A DNA stretch of 64,000 nucleotides from Caballeronia ptereochthonis (GTDB lineage: Bacteria > Pseudomonadota > Gammaproteobacteria > Burkholderiales > Burkholderiaceae), in the NCBI RefSeq assembly GCF_001545075.1, contig NZ_FCOB02000018.1:106387-170386 (forward strand). The letters are read 5' to 3'. Positions 1-8,964 of this stretch are shown here, in pieces; the stretch's first letter is position 1, and each line of letters starts with the position of its first letter. Under the pieces are notes generated by a model. That model searched no databases. It was given only the letters and a program-made list of their open reading frames with translations, and was not told the origin of the DNA. The position numbers and the translations under genes are program-made.

Positions 1-1023
1 GCCATCCTGTTCGAGGAAGCGCAAAAGCTCGGTGTGCGGTTCGTGCTTCTGCGCGGCGGCGCGACGCGCACGCGGCAGCTCGAAGCCGAACTGCCGAGCG
101 CGATGCGCCCGGAAACACTGGATGCGTATATCGCCGATCTCGAGCGTCTCGCCTCCACCTTTCACGATGCTTCGCCGCGCGCGATGCGTCGCGTGGTGGC
201 CGCGCCGACCACCGTGCTCTATTCGATCTCGCCCGCCGAAATGCGCGCGATTGCCGATGCCGCGCGCAAGCTCGGCTTGCGTCTGCATAGCCATTTGTCG
301 GAGACGGTGAGCTATCAGGATGGCGCGCACGCGATGCATCGCATGTCGCCGGTCGAGTTCTGCGGCGAGCACGGCTGGCTCGGAGACGATGTGTGGTACG
401 CGCATCTCGTCAAGCTCGATGAACCCGAGATCGCGATGCTCGCATCCACGGGCACGGGCATCGCCCATTGTCCGCAGTCGAACGGGCGGCTTGGAAGCGG
501 CATCGCGCCCGTGCGCGAGCTGTCCGATGCGGGTGTGCCGGTTTCGATCGGTGTCGATGGCGCGGCGTCCAACGAGGCCGCGGACATGATCTCGGAAGTG
601 CACATGGCATGGCTCGCGCAGCGCGCGCGGCGCGGCATGGCGGCGCAGCCGGCGTACCGCGGAGGACGTTTCGAAGGCGGCGCGGAAGCGGCCTCGGTCG
701 AGGAGGTCGTGCACTGGGGCACGGCGGGCGGCGCACGCGTGCTCGGGCTGGAGGGCATCGGGCGCATCGCGGTGGGCGCGGCGGCGGATATCGCGGTGTA
801 CCGGCTGGACGATCCGCGCTATTTCGGCTTGCACGACGTGGCGATCGGACCGGTGGCGTCGGGTGGCCGGCCGGCACTGGCCGCGCTCTTCTGCGCGGGT
901 GAATGCATCGTGCGCGACGACGTGCTGCCGGGCGTCGATCTCGCCGCGCTCCGGCGCGAAGCAGCGCTCGAAGTGCGCGCGATGATGGCCGAGTCGAACC
1001 GATCTGCGGCGACGCGGTCATGA
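1..1023 (+). CDS. Amidohydrolase-family deaminase, 3' part only
   Basis: The reading frame is open from the first base, so the start and the N-terminal metal-binding motif lie upstream. The visible part is the C-terminal half of a metal-dependent TIM-barrel deaminase. Motifs are LHSHLSE (metal His and catalytic region), AHLVKLD, the HCPQSNGRLGSG segment and GVDGAASNE, whose Asp is the expected metal ligand. This motif order is that of the 8-oxoguanine deaminase / hydroxydechloroatrazine ethylaminohydrolase branch, which removes an amino or alkylamino group from purine- or triazine-like rings. The exact substrate cannot be read. A GTG at position 34 is internal, not a start. The gene ends 383 bases before the next operon and seems unrelated to it. 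Confidence 0.82.
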   Translation, partial: AILFEEAQKLGVRFVLLRGGATRTRQLEAELPSAMRPETLDAYIADLERLASTFHDASPRAMRRVVAAPTTVLYSISPAEMRAIADAARKLGLRLHSHLSETVSYQDGAHAMHRMSPVEFCGEHGWLGDDVWYAHLVKLDEPEIAMLASTGTGIAHCPQSNGRLGSGIAPVRELSDAGVPVSIGVDGAASNEAADMISEVHMAWLAQRARRGMAAQPAYRGGRFEGGAEAASVEEVVHWGTAGGARVLGLEGIGRIAVGAAADIAVYRLDDPRYFGLHDVAIGPVASGGRPALAALFCAGECIVRDDVLPGVDLAALRREAALEVRAMMAESNRSAATRS

Positions 1024-1406
1024 CGACGGCGAGGCGTCCTGGCGAGATCGGACACTGCACTTCATGAGCGCGCAGCCTTTCCCAGGAAAAGGATCTCGAG
1101 GGCGCCACGACGCGTCTCACGGCGTCGTTTTCTTACTGAGAGCGGCGTCCGGTGATAGTAATACTACTGTCATTATTTTCGTGGGCTAGCTTTAATCATA
1201 TCTTTGCAGTCGGTCAAGTCATTGATTTGTAACGACATAAGTTAATTGTTTTCTTGAGCGCAGGAGGTTAACCCTAGCTTGTTTATGGATAGTCGACGCA
1301 TTACGATCCGTTGTAACACTACGTCAACGAACGAGTGTTACTACGAGTCTGCATCGAATTCCAGCAGGCTATCGCCCTTCATATCGCTGGTGAGGAGACA
1401 ACAACT
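1024..1406. other. Intergenic region upstream of sugar operon
   Basis: No gene is supported here. The second half (about 1150-1260) is clearly richer in A+T than the surrounding coding DNA and holds the inverted repeat listed separately. It is the probable promoter region of the transporter operon that begins at 1407. I could not pick out a convincing -35/-10 pair. Confidence 0.5.
1154..1171. promoter_or_regulatory. Imperfect inverted repeat, possible operator
   Basis: GATAGTAATACTACTGTC forms an 18-base inverted repeat with 7 of 9 positions paired. It sits in the A+T-rich part of the region upstream of the sugar operon. The RpiR-type regulator encoded inside that operon (8964-9809) is the natural candidate to bind it, but that is inference. 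Confidence 0.3.
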
Positions 1407-2498
1407 ATGGAAGATGCCGAAGTCGCATCGCGAAGAAAATTTCTGGCCGGACTCGCCGCCGCAGCCGGTGGCATCGCGCTTTCCTCGGTTTCGGGAATCG
1501 CCGGAGCCCAGCAGAAAGTATTCGTGCCGTTTAGCAACAAGAGCCTCGACTATTACTTCTTCGCCACGCAGCAAGAGGCTGTGAAACGGGCCGTCGAGGC
1601 GAAAGGCTGGACCTTCCAGGCGGTCAACGCCAACTTCAGCACCACGACGCAACTCGAGCAGTGGCAAAGCCTGTTGCTCAAGAATCCCTCGGCGATCATC
1701 GCGGACCCAATCGATAGTCAGGCCATTGTCAGCGCCATCAAGAAGTACAACTTCAAGAAGATCCCCGTCGGCATCATCGACACGCCCGCGCTCGGCGGCG
1801 ATGTCGCGATCACCGTCGACTTCGACAATCGCGCGGGCGGCGTGATGGCGGCCGAAGCGATCGTCGCCGCGCTCAGGAAGAAGCATGGTGCGCCGAAGGG
1901 AACCGTGCTCAATTGCTACGGTGCGCTGCAATCGGTCGCGTGGCGGCTGCGCAAGGAAGGCTTCGAGGAGACGCTCAAGAAGTACCCGGAGGTGAAGCTC
2001 ATCAGCCGTCCGACCGAAGGGCTGCTCAAGAACATGCTCTCCGTTACGCTGTCGACCCTTTCCGAATATCCCGATCTCGACGCGGTGCACGCGCCGAGCG
2101 ATTCGCCCGCGCGCGGCATCGTGACCGCGCTGCAGCAGAAAGGCAAGTGGAAGAAGGTGGGCGAAGCCGGTCACGTCATCTTCGTGAACATCGATGGAGA
2201 GCCCGCCGCGCTGCAATGGATCGGCGACGGCTATATGGATGCGGTGGTCTCGCAGGACCCCATCGCCTATGCGCAAATCACGGTCGAGATGCTCGACAAG
2301 CATTCGCTCAAGGGCCAGCCCGTGCCGCTCGGGGCGTACCAGAATAGCCAGTACTTCTGGGAGAAGGCGCAAATCACGAAGTCCGACACGGGTGCAAGCC
2401 TCGTGATCCAGCCATTCATCGTCGATGCCAGCTCGGTCAAGGACAAGCGCCAGTGGGGCAACATCGCCTACAACGAATGGGGTCTGCGCTACACGTGA
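1407..2498 (+). CDS. Sugar ABC transporter periplasmic binding protein (ribose type), Tat signal
   Basis: A 363-residue solute-binding protein of the periplasmic-binding-protein type I fold (RbsB-like). The N-terminus carries ASRRKFLAGLAAAAGG, a twin-arginine signal followed by a hydrophobic stretch, so export as a folded protein by the Tat system is likely. That is less common than Sec for this family. The mature domain begins with VFVPFSNKSLDYYF and keeps the typical hinge segments (IIADPIDSQA, VGIIDTPALGG). The ATG at 1407 is chosen because GAGGAG ends 9 bases before it; an upstream in-frame start at 1335 would bury the signal peptide. It heads an operon with an ATPase and permease. The ligand is probably a sugar or polyol and is not identifiable. 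Confidence 0.88.
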   Translation: MEDAEVASRRKFLAGLAAAAGGIALSSVSGIAGAQQKVFVPFSNKSLDYYFFATQQEAVKRAVEAKGWTFQAVNANFSTTTQLEQWQSLLLKNPSAIIADPIDSQAIVSAIKKYNFKKIPVGIIDTPALGGDVAITVDFDNRAGGVMAAEAIVAALRKKHGAPKGTVLNCYGALQSVAWRLRKEGFEETLKKYPEVKLISRPTEGLLKNMLSVTLSTLSEYPDLDAVHAPSDSPARGIVTALQQKGKWKKVGEAGHVIFVNIDGEPAALQWIGDGYMDAVVSQDPIAYAQITVEMLDKHSLKGQPVPLGAYQNSQYFWEKAQITKSDTGASLVIQPFIVDASSVKDKRQWGNIAYNEWGLRYT

Positions 2499-2575
2499 TC
2501 CACACCGCCCACCGGCTCAAGCCCGCAGCCTGCGCGACATGAATGCCGCGCGGCTGCAGATCGAGGACTTCCATC

Positions 2576-4123
2576 ATGGCGGATATGAGCAGCAACGAGT
2601 ACATCCTGAGGACGCACAACGTCGGCAAGCGCTACAAGAGCGTGGTCGCGCTCGACCAGGTATCCATCAACATCCGGCGCGGCACCATTCACGGCTTGCT
2701 GGGCGAAAACGGCGCGGGCAAATCGACGCTCGTGCGCCTTATCTCCGGGCAGACCGCGCCGAGCGAGGGCAGCATCGTATTCGACGGCGAAGAAGTGCAG
2801 GGCCTCGATGTCATGGAGATGGAAGCACGCGGCGTCTTTCTTGTAACCCAGGAGCCGATGATCGTCGATTCGATGTCGGTCGCCGACAATCTCATGCTGG
2901 GTCGCTGGCCGCTCAGGCGCGGCTGGACCAGGCGCGTGGACCAGAAGGCACTCATGCAAAGCGTCGAGGTCGCGCTCGAAGGCACGGGCTTCGATCCTCG
3001 CATGCCGGCACGTCATTTGTCCGCGGTAGCGAAGCGCAAGCTGAATATCCTGCGCGCGCTACACAGTGGCGGCAAGTTTCTGATTCTCGACGAGCCGACC
3101 ACCGCGCTCACGCTCGCCGACCGAGACCATCTGTTCGAATTCATGCGCAGCCTGAAATCACGCGGCGTCACCTTCGTGTTCATCTCGCACTACAACGAAG
3201 AGATTCTCGACATCTGTGACGGAGTATCCGTGCTGCGCAACGGCAATCTCGCGGGTGAGCACGACGATCTCTCCGAGATCGATTCCGATGGGCTTTCCGA
3301 GCTCGTGATCGGCCGTGACGTACCGCTCTTCTATCGCGAACGCCCCGCCGCCTCAAATGTGCAATCTCCACGCGCTCCGGCGGCATGGCTCGTGGAAGAG
3401 CTCGTCGCGCCGGGCATCGAAGTGGAGCGCTTCGCGATAGCGCCGGGCGAGATCGTGGGCTTTGCGGGCTTGCCCGGCTCCGGTGCGAAGGAGTTCGCCC
3501 TCGCGCTTTTTGGTTTGAACCCCGCGAGCAGGGGACGTGTGTCGTCGGGCGGCAGCACGCCGCACGCGCTGCCGGATCATCCGGGCAAGGCATTCGAAGA
3601 AGGCATCGCCTATCTCTCCGACGACCGTCATCGCGACGGCCTGGTGGGCCTGCAGAGCATCGCACACAACATCACGTTGTCGAGCCTCAAGAGCGTGTCA
3701 CGCGGCGGGGTGATCGATGCGGCGGCGGAAAAAAGCGTCGTGCGCCGCTATTTCGATCATTTCCGCGTAAAGGCGGCCACGCCCGAGGTGCTGCTCGGAA
3801 CACTCTCGGGCGGCAATCAGCAAAAGGTGTGTCTCGGCCGCGTGCTCGCCACCGCGCCGCGCCTGCTGATCCTCGATGAGCCCACGCGCGGCATCGACGT
3901 GGGCGTGAAGGAAGAAGTGCACCGCATCATCGATGGGCTCACGCGCGAGGGTTTGAGCGTGATCGTCATCACGAGCGATCTGGACGAGATGGTGCGACTG
4001 GTGGATCGCGTGTGTGTATTCATCGGCGGACGCATCGAACACGAGTTCACGGGTGCGCAAATCGAAAAAGACGCCATTCTGCGCTCGGCCTTCGGTGCGG
4101 CGCTGACGTCGCTCGTGGAATAA
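2576..4123 (+). CDS. Sugar ABC transporter ATPase, two nucleotide-binding domains (RbsA/MglA type)
   Basis: A 515-residue tandem ATPase that energises import by the adjacent permease. Domain 1 has Walker A GENGAGKST and Walker B LILDEP, but its signature reads LSAVAKRKLN instead of the usual LS(V/I)AQxQ form. Domain 2 has the degenerate Walker A normal for sugar transporters (GLPGSGAKE) and intact LSGGNQQ and LILDEPTRGIDVG. The ATG at 2576 is preferred over the in-frame start at 2543 because GAGG lies about 9 bases upstream and the domain starts soon after. It follows the binding-protein gene by 77 bases and precedes the permease by 18. Confidence 0.9.
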   Translation: MADMSSNEYILRTHNVGKRYKSVVALDQVSINIRRGTIHGLLGENGAGKSTLVRLISGQTAPSEGSIVFDGEEVQGLDVMEMEARGVFLVTQEPMIVDSMSVADNLMLGRWPLRRGWTRRVDQKALMQSVEVALEGTGFDPRMPARHLSAVAKRKLNILRALHSGGKFLILDEPTTALTLADRDHLFEFMRSLKSRGVTFVFISHYNEEILDICDGVSVLRNGNLAGEHDDLSEIDSDGLSELVIGRDVPLFYRERPAASNVQSPRAPAAWLVEELVAPGIEVERFAIAPGEIVGFAGLPGSGAKEFALALFGLNPASRGRVSSGGSTPHALPDHPGKAFEEGIAYLSDDRHRDGLVGLQSIAHNITLSSLKSVSRGGVIDAAAEKSVVRRYFDHFRVKAATPEVLLGTLSGGNQQKVCLGRVLATAPRLLILDEPTRGIDVGVKEEVHRIIDGLTREGLSVIVITSDLDEMVRLVDRVCVFIGGRIEHEFTGAQIEKDAILRSAFGAALTSLVE

Positions 4124-4141
4124 ACGAAAGGAGATACGGTC

Positions 4142-5176
4142 ATGCAACCGAGAAGCGAGTTTTCCACCGGGGCTTCGTCGCCCGGCACAGCCGCACTGGC
4201 GCAGGCCAGTACGCCACCCGCCGCAAAACGAGGCAAGAGCAGCGTTCAGTGGATGTTCCAGAACGTCGTGTGGCTCTGGCTGGCCGCGCTGGTGGTCGTG
4301 TTCGGCGTTCTCAATCCATTTTTCTTCACGCTGTCGAACCTGCAGAACGTGCTTGTGCAGGCAACCGTTCTCGGCCTGCTCGCGCTCGCCGTCTCGCTAC
4401 CGTTGATGGTCGCAGAGATCGATCTGTCGATCGCAAGCAACATGGGCTTTTCCGCCGCGATTGGCGCGATCCTCACGACTCGTCTTGGACTTTCGCCCGC
4501 CGTCGGCGTACCCGTGGGCATCGCGGCGGCGACCGCGATCGGGTTTTTCAACGGGCTATGCGTGACGCGCCTGAAGATGGTGTCGCTCATTCAGACGCTC
4601 GCCGTGATGATCGTGCTGCAAGGAACGCTGCTCGCCGTCACGCAGGGCAATACCATCTCCGACATGCCGAACCCGTATATCTGGATCGGTCAATACACCG
4701 TCGGCAACTGGCCGGTGATGCCGATCGTATTTCTCGTCGCGCTGATCGGCATGGGCTTTCTCCTGCGAAAGACGGTGCTCGGCCGCTGCCTCTATGCGAC
4801 GGGCGGCAACGCGCTCGCCGCGAACTCGGCGGGCATTCGCGTGAATCGCATCAAGATCGTCGCGTTCACGTTGTCGGGGCTCCTCTCCGGCGTCGCAGGC
4901 TATCTGCTTGCGGCCTGGCAGATGGCGATTACCTCCGACCAGGGAGAAGGCTTCCTGCTCTACGCGATCGCCGCGCCGATCATCGGCGGCGTGAGCGTGT
5001 TCGGCGGGCGCGGCGGCGCAATGGGGATTCTCGGCGGCGTGCTGCTGCTCACGGTCATACACGTCGGACTCGCAATCACGGAAGTGCCGTCCTTTTACGT
5101 GCAGATGATCGGCGGCATCCTGATCTTTATCGCCGTGGCGGTGGATGCGATCCGCGTCAACTTCGTTTCGCAGTGA
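4142..5176 (+). CDS. Sugar ABC transporter permease (RbsC family)
   Basis: A 344-residue inner-membrane permease. It has a polar N-terminus of about 35 residues, then a series of hydrophobic segments (for example VWLWLAALVVVFGVL near residue 42). It contains the family pattern VSLPLMVAEIDLSI after the second segment and the conserved GGVSVFGGRGG motif near the C-terminus, which couples to the ATPase. The ATG is preceded by AAAGGAGA at good spacing. This is the only permease in the operon, so it is expected to form a homodimer with the ATPase at 2576-4123. Confidence 0.9.
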   Translation: MQPRSEFSTGASSPGTAALAQASTPPAAKRGKSSVQWMFQNVVWLWLAALVVVFGVLNPFFFTLSNLQNVLVQATVLGLLALAVSLPLMVAEIDLSIASNMGFSAAIGAILTTRLGLSPAVGVPVGIAAATAIGFFNGLCVTRLKMVSLIQTLAVMIVLQGTLLAVTQGNTISDMPNPYIWIGQYTVGNWPVMPIVFLVALIGMGFLLRKTVLGRCLYATGGNALAANSAGIRVNRIKIVAFTLSGLLSGVAGYLLAAWQMAITSDQGEGFLLYAIAAPIIGGVSVFGGRGGAMGILGGVLLLTVIHVGLAITEVPSFYVQMIGGILIFIAVAVDAIRVNFVSQ

Positions 5177-5208
5177 CCGCCGCACCTGATTACCAGAGTA
5201 GAGTCGCC

Positions 5209-6663
5209 ATGACAGAACCGAAACAATGCGAGATGTATATCGACGGCCGCTTCACGCATGACGGCGTCATGCAGTGGATCGACGTCGTCAATCCGAGCAC
5301 CGAACGCGTGGTCGCGCGCGCCCCCGATGCCGGCCAGGATGCGATCGATGCCGCTGTGGACGCCGCCCGGCGGGCATTCAAAAGCTGGCGCCGCGTGAAT
5401 CCGTTCGAGCGCTCGCGTCTCCTGCACGCGATTGCCGATTGCATCGAGAGTGACGAACGCGAGATCGCGCTCGCAATCACGACTGAAATGGGCAAGCCGC
5501 TCGCCGAAGCGAGGGGAGAAGCACGCAAGCTCGCGAAAGCGTTTCACTATTACGCGGAAGAGGCGGTGCGCATCTTCGGCCAGACGATCCCGAACGAAGA
5601 GGACGGGTTCGTAAGCTTCGTCGAGAAAGAACCGGTGGGCGTCGTCGCGGCGATCGCGCCGTGGAACTACCCGGTCGAGCTGATTGGCTGGAAGCTGGCC
5701 GCTTCGCTGGCGGCGGGTTGCACGATCGTCGTGAAGCCGTCCGAGTACACGCCGTCGAGCGCGCAAGCGGTGTTTCGCTGCGTGCACCGCGCGGGCGTGC
5801 CTGCGGGCGTCGCCAATCTCGTGATGGGCGCGCGTGAAACCGGCAGGCGGCTCGTCGGTCACCCGGCGATCGACAAGGTTGCCTTCACCGGCTCGGGCGC
5901 GGCGGGCGAGGACATCTACAAGACGGTGCGCGGCATCACGGGTTTGTCGCTGGAACTGGGCGGCAGTTGCCCGCTCATCGTGACGGCGCACGCGGATATC
6001 GAGCTCGCCGTGGCGGGGACCTTGAGGCGCGCGTTTCGCAACGCGGGACAGATCTGTATCTCGATCAACCGTGCATATGTGCAGGAAGCGGTATACGGCG
6101 AGTTCATCGAGCGCCTGGCCGAAGAAGCGAAGCGGCTGGTCGTCGCGGACGGTATCGCAAACGAACGCGCCGACGTCGGCCCGATGGCAACGCAGGCGGG
6201 CCTGCAAAAGGTGTTGCGTCACGTCGACGATGCGCGCACGCGTGGCGCGCGCATTCTGTGCGGCGGCGGACGGCCCGAAGCGCTCGGATCGACGGCACAG
6301 GGACTCTTTTATGCGCCGACGGTGATCGCAGACTGCCAGCCCGATGCGCTTGTGATGCACGAGGAAACGTTCGGTCCGGTTGTCGGCATTGCGCCGTTCA
6401 AGACGCTTGACGAGGCTATTGATGCGGCCAACGGCACGCCCGCCGGACTCGCCGCCTATGCCTACACCGAAAGCATCAAGGAGAGCTTCGTGCTTTCGCG
6501 CGAGCTCGATTTCGGCAACGTGGCGATCAACAACGTGGATGCCGGCATCATGAACGCGCCCTACGGCGGCCGCAAACAGAGCGGCACGGGCTACGAGCAT
6601 GGCCGCGAGGGCCTGGAAGGTTACCTGCACCTGAAGCACGTGCGCCTGCGGCATGGCGTCTGA
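5209..6663 (+). CDS. NAD(P)-dependent aldehyde dehydrogenase
   Basis: A 484-residue aldehyde dehydrogenase that should oxidise an aldehyde to an acid with NAD(P)+. It shows the full family set: APWNYP, KPSEYTP (cofactor-binding lysine), FTGSGAAG, LELGGSCP with general base Glu249, catalytic Cys283 in NAGQICIS, and EETFGPV. The ATG at 5209 follows the permease by 32 bases; the frame stays open far upstream but that part overlaps the ATPase and permease genes. In this operon with a kinase, a phosphoglycolate-phosphatase-like protein and a GlcD-like oxidase, a short sugar-derived aldehyde such as glycolaldehyde is a plausible substrate. That is inference. Confidence 0.9.
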   Translation: MTEPKQCEMYIDGRFTHDGVMQWIDVVNPSTERVVARAPDAGQDAIDAAVDAARRAFKSWRRVNPFERSRLLHAIADCIESDEREIALAITTEMGKPLAEARGEARKLAKAFHYYAEEAVRIFGQTIPNEEDGFVSFVEKEPVGVVAAIAPWNYPVELIGWKLAASLAAGCTIVVKPSEYTPSSAQAVFRCVHRAGVPAGVANLVMGARETGRRLVGHPAIDKVAFTGSGAAGEDIYKTVRGITGLSLELGGSCPLIVTAHADIELAVAGTLRRAFRNAGQICISINRAYVQEAVYGEFIERLAEEAKRLVVADGIANERADVGPMATQAGLQKVLRHVDDARTRGARILCGGGRPEALGSTAQGLFYAPTVIADCQPDALVMHEETFGPVVGIAPFKTLDEAIDAANGTPAGLAAYAYTESIKESFVLSRELDFGNVAINNVDAGIMNAPYGGRKQSGTGYEHGREGLEGYLHLKHVRLRHGV

Positions 6664-6676
6664 GCGAGGAGGCGAG

Positions 6677-8245
6677 ATGGAACGCTATCTTCTGGGCATC
6701 GACATCGGCACGTCGGCGTGCAAGGTCATCGCGGTCGACAGCGTCGGGCGCGTCGCGGCGAAGGCACTCGCCTCATATCCCGTGATCTCGCTGCGCCCCG
6801 GCTGGGCGGAGCAGGAGCCCGAGCAATGGTGGCGTGCCACGCAAAAGGCGCTTGCCGAGGTGCTCGCCGCGTTGCCTGATCGCCGCGCGGTGCGGGGCAT
6901 CGGACTTTCCGGTCAGATGCACGGGCTTACCGCGCTCGACGCGAACGACGAGGTCTTGCGCCCGGCAATCCTGTGGTGCGACCAGCGCGCCGCGCCTCAT
7001 TGCGACGACATCACCGCACGCGCGGGTGGTCTCGACGGCGTGCTCGGTCTCGTGCAGAACCGCATGCTGCCGGGCTTCACGGCAGGCAAGCTCTTGTGGA
7101 TGCGCCAGCATGAACCCGAGTTGTTCGCGCGCATGCGCCGCATGCTCAATCCGAAGGATTATCTGCGCCTGCGTTTGAGCGGGGAGCACCTCACGGACGT
7201 GTCGGACGCGTCCGGCACCGGCCTTTTCGATGTGAAGGAACGCGCATGGTCGAAGGCGATGCTGTCGCTGCTCGATCTGCCCGTGAGCCTCGTGCCCGAG
7301 GCGGTCGAGTCCACCGCGCGCGCGGGCGTGTTGCGCCCGGAACTGGCCGAAGCGTGGGGCTTACCCGCGGGTACGCCGATCTATGGCGGCGGTGGCGATT
7401 CCGTGATCCAGACCACTTCGATGGGCGCGATCGACAGCGGCCCGCTGGGCGTCACGATCGGCACGGCGGGCATCGTCGCAGGCGGGACGCGCGCGTGCCC
7501 GGAGCCGACCGGCCAATTGCAGATTTCCTGTGGCAACGCGCCGGGGCGCTGGCACGTGATGGGGGTCACACTGTCGGCGGGCGGCGCCTTTGAATGGCTG
7601 CGCGGCGCGCTCATGCGCATGATGCCCTCGTTGTCCTTCGAAGACATGACCGCGCTTGCAAGGACTGCGCCGGCCGGTTCGCACGGTCTGCTGTTCCTGC
7701 CTTACCTTCTGGGTGAGCGCTGTCCGCATGTCGCCGCTGATGGCCGCGCGGCGTGGATTGGCCTCACCTCGATGCATGACACAAGCCACATGGTGCGCAG
7801 CGTGATGGAAGGCGTCCTGTTGAATATTCGTTCGATCGCAGCGCTGTGTGCGACGTCCGGCCTCACATGCGATGAGGTGCGCGCATCGGGTGGCGCGACC
7901 GCCGAGCCGTTCTGGCTTCAACTGCTCGCCGATGTCCTGCAGCGCGAAGTCACGACCGTCACCGGTGCCGCCGAGGGCGGTGCGTATGGCGCGGTGCTCG
8001 CCGCGGGCGTCGGTGCGGGATGGTGGTCGACGCTCGAAGAAGCTGCGGGGTCGCTGCGCGTGACGAGCCGCGTCCTGCCGGATCCGACGCTCGCTTCGCT
8101 CTATGACGCGCGCTTCGACACGTTCCGCACGCTTTACGACACCTTGCGCCCCGCGTTCCAGCAAATCGCCGCGGAGCCTGCTTCGCCCGACAACACCGGC
8201 AGCGGCGACGGCCGACTGCCCTCACCGGAGAGCTCCGCCTCATGA
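6677..8245 (+). CDS. FGGY-family carbohydrate kinase (xylulokinase-like)
   Basis: A 522-residue sugar kinase of the FGGY family. The N-terminal phosphate loop is LGIDIGTSACK, the second domain has GGGGDSVIQ with the expected catalytic aspartate region, and the C-terminal part has the ASGGATAEPFW segment near the adenine site. The overall pattern is closest to xylulokinases (XylB), so D-xylulose or a related ketose/polyol is the best guess. The ATG at 6677 has AGGAGG four bases upstream. It starts 13 bases after the aldehyde dehydrogenase stop, and its own stop overlaps the HAD gene by ATGA. The symbol xylB is not assigned because FGGY specificity cannot be read from sequence alone. Confidence 0.85.
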   Translation: MERYLLGIDIGTSACKVIAVDSVGRVAAKALASYPVISLRPGWAEQEPEQWWRATQKALAEVLAALPDRRAVRGIGLSGQMHGLTALDANDEVLRPAILWCDQRAAPHCDDITARAGGLDGVLGLVQNRMLPGFTAGKLLWMRQHEPELFARMRRMLNPKDYLRLRLSGEHLTDVSDASGTGLFDVKERAWSKAMLSLLDLPVSLVPEAVESTARAGVLRPELAEAWGLPAGTPIYGGGGDSVIQTTSMGAIDSGPLGVTIGTAGIVAGGTRACPEPTGQLQISCGNAPGRWHVMGVTLSAGGAFEWLRGALMRMMPSLSFEDMTALARTAPAGSHGLLFLPYLLGERCPHVAADGRAAWIGLTSMHDTSHMVRSVMEGVLLNIRSIAALCATSGLTCDEVRASGGATAEPFWLQLLADVLQREVTTVTGAAEGGAYGAVLAAGVGAGWWSTLEEAAGSLRVTSRVLPDPTLASLYDARFDTFRTLYDTLRPAFQQIAAEPASPDNTGSGDGRLPSPESSAS

Positions 8246-8964
8246 CTCGCATAGCCAGTGGCCTCGCAGAATCGCCCGTTGCCCTTCCCGTGGACGCGGT
8301 GGTGTTCGATCTCGACGGCACGCTCGTCGATACGGCGCCCGATATCGCGAACGCTGTCAACCGCCTTCTCGCGACCCACGGTCTTCCGCCGCAGACGGTG
8401 GGCTTCGTCGAGGGCTTCATCGGCGAAGGCTCGTTCGGCCTCATCGACAAGCTTTATAAAGGCCTTGGTCTCACGCTCGACCAGGCAAGAGTGAATGCGG
8501 ACGTCGAGAAGTACCTCGAAATCTACAAACGCAATCCGGTCGAGAAGGCCACGATATATGCGGACGCACTCGCGGCGATTCCCGCGCTGTACGCGGCCGG
8601 CGTCAAGCTCGGCGTATGCACGAACAAGGCGCAACAGCTCGCTCATGCGGTACTGGAACATTTCGGTATCGCGCCCTATATCAGCGCGGTCGTGGGAGGA
8701 GATATGCTCTCGCAGAGAAAGCCGCATCCCCGGCATTTGCTCGCGACGCTCGAACAGATGGAGGTCGCGCCCGAGCGCACGTTCTACGTTGGCGATACGC
8801 GCATCGACGCCGAATGCGCGGCGCGCGCGCAGGTGCGCTGCCTGATCGTCAACTGGGGCACTGGCCCGAGCGTGCCCGTCGCCGAGGATGCAAGGCTCGA
8901 TTCCTTTGCTGAACTTGTGACGAGATGCGCCACGCTCAATGCGTCGCGCATGCCAGGAGCCTAA
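8242..8964 (+). CDS. HAD-superfamily phosphatase (phosphoglycolate phosphatase-like)
   Basis: A 240-residue HAD hydrolase. Motif I is VFDLDGTLVDT (nucleophile Asp23, acid/base Asp25), motif II is GVCTNK, motif III is KPHP, and motif IV is YVGDTRIDAECA. The order and length fit Gph/phosphoglycolate phosphatase, which releases glycolate from 2-phosphoglycolate, but many sugar-phosphate phosphatases look the same. It overlaps the kinase by ATGA and the downstream regulator by one base (TAATG), so translation is probably coupled. Next to a sugar kinase it may remove phosphate from a toxic or dead-end intermediate. Confidence 0.85.
   Translation: MTRIASGLAESPVALPVDAVVFDLDGTLVDTAPDIANAVNRLLATHGLPPQTVGFVEGFIGEGSFGLIDKLYKGLGLTLDQARVNADVEKYLEIYKRNPVEKATIYADALAAIPALYAAGVKLGVCTNKAQQLAHAVLEHFGIAPYISAVVGGDMLSQRKPHPRHLLATLEQMEVAPERTFYVGDTRIDAECAARAQVRCLIVNWGTGPSVPVAEDARLDSFAELVTRCATLNASRMPGA

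Noticed and set aside
34..36. GTG as start of the first gene
   Set aside because: The frame is open to the window edge and the conserved N-terminal metal motif of the family is missing, so the gene begins upstream.
4012..5208. In-frame upstream extension of the aldehyde dehydrogenase (about 400 codons)
   Set aside because: It overlaps the end of the ATPase gene and the whole permease gene in a different frame, and the aldehyde dehydrogenase has its own start at 5209.
5095..6654. Long minus-strand open frame opposite the aldehyde dehydrogenase
   Set aside because: Composition is typical of antisense shadow reading (rich in Arg, His and Asp), with no motif and no ribosome binding site.
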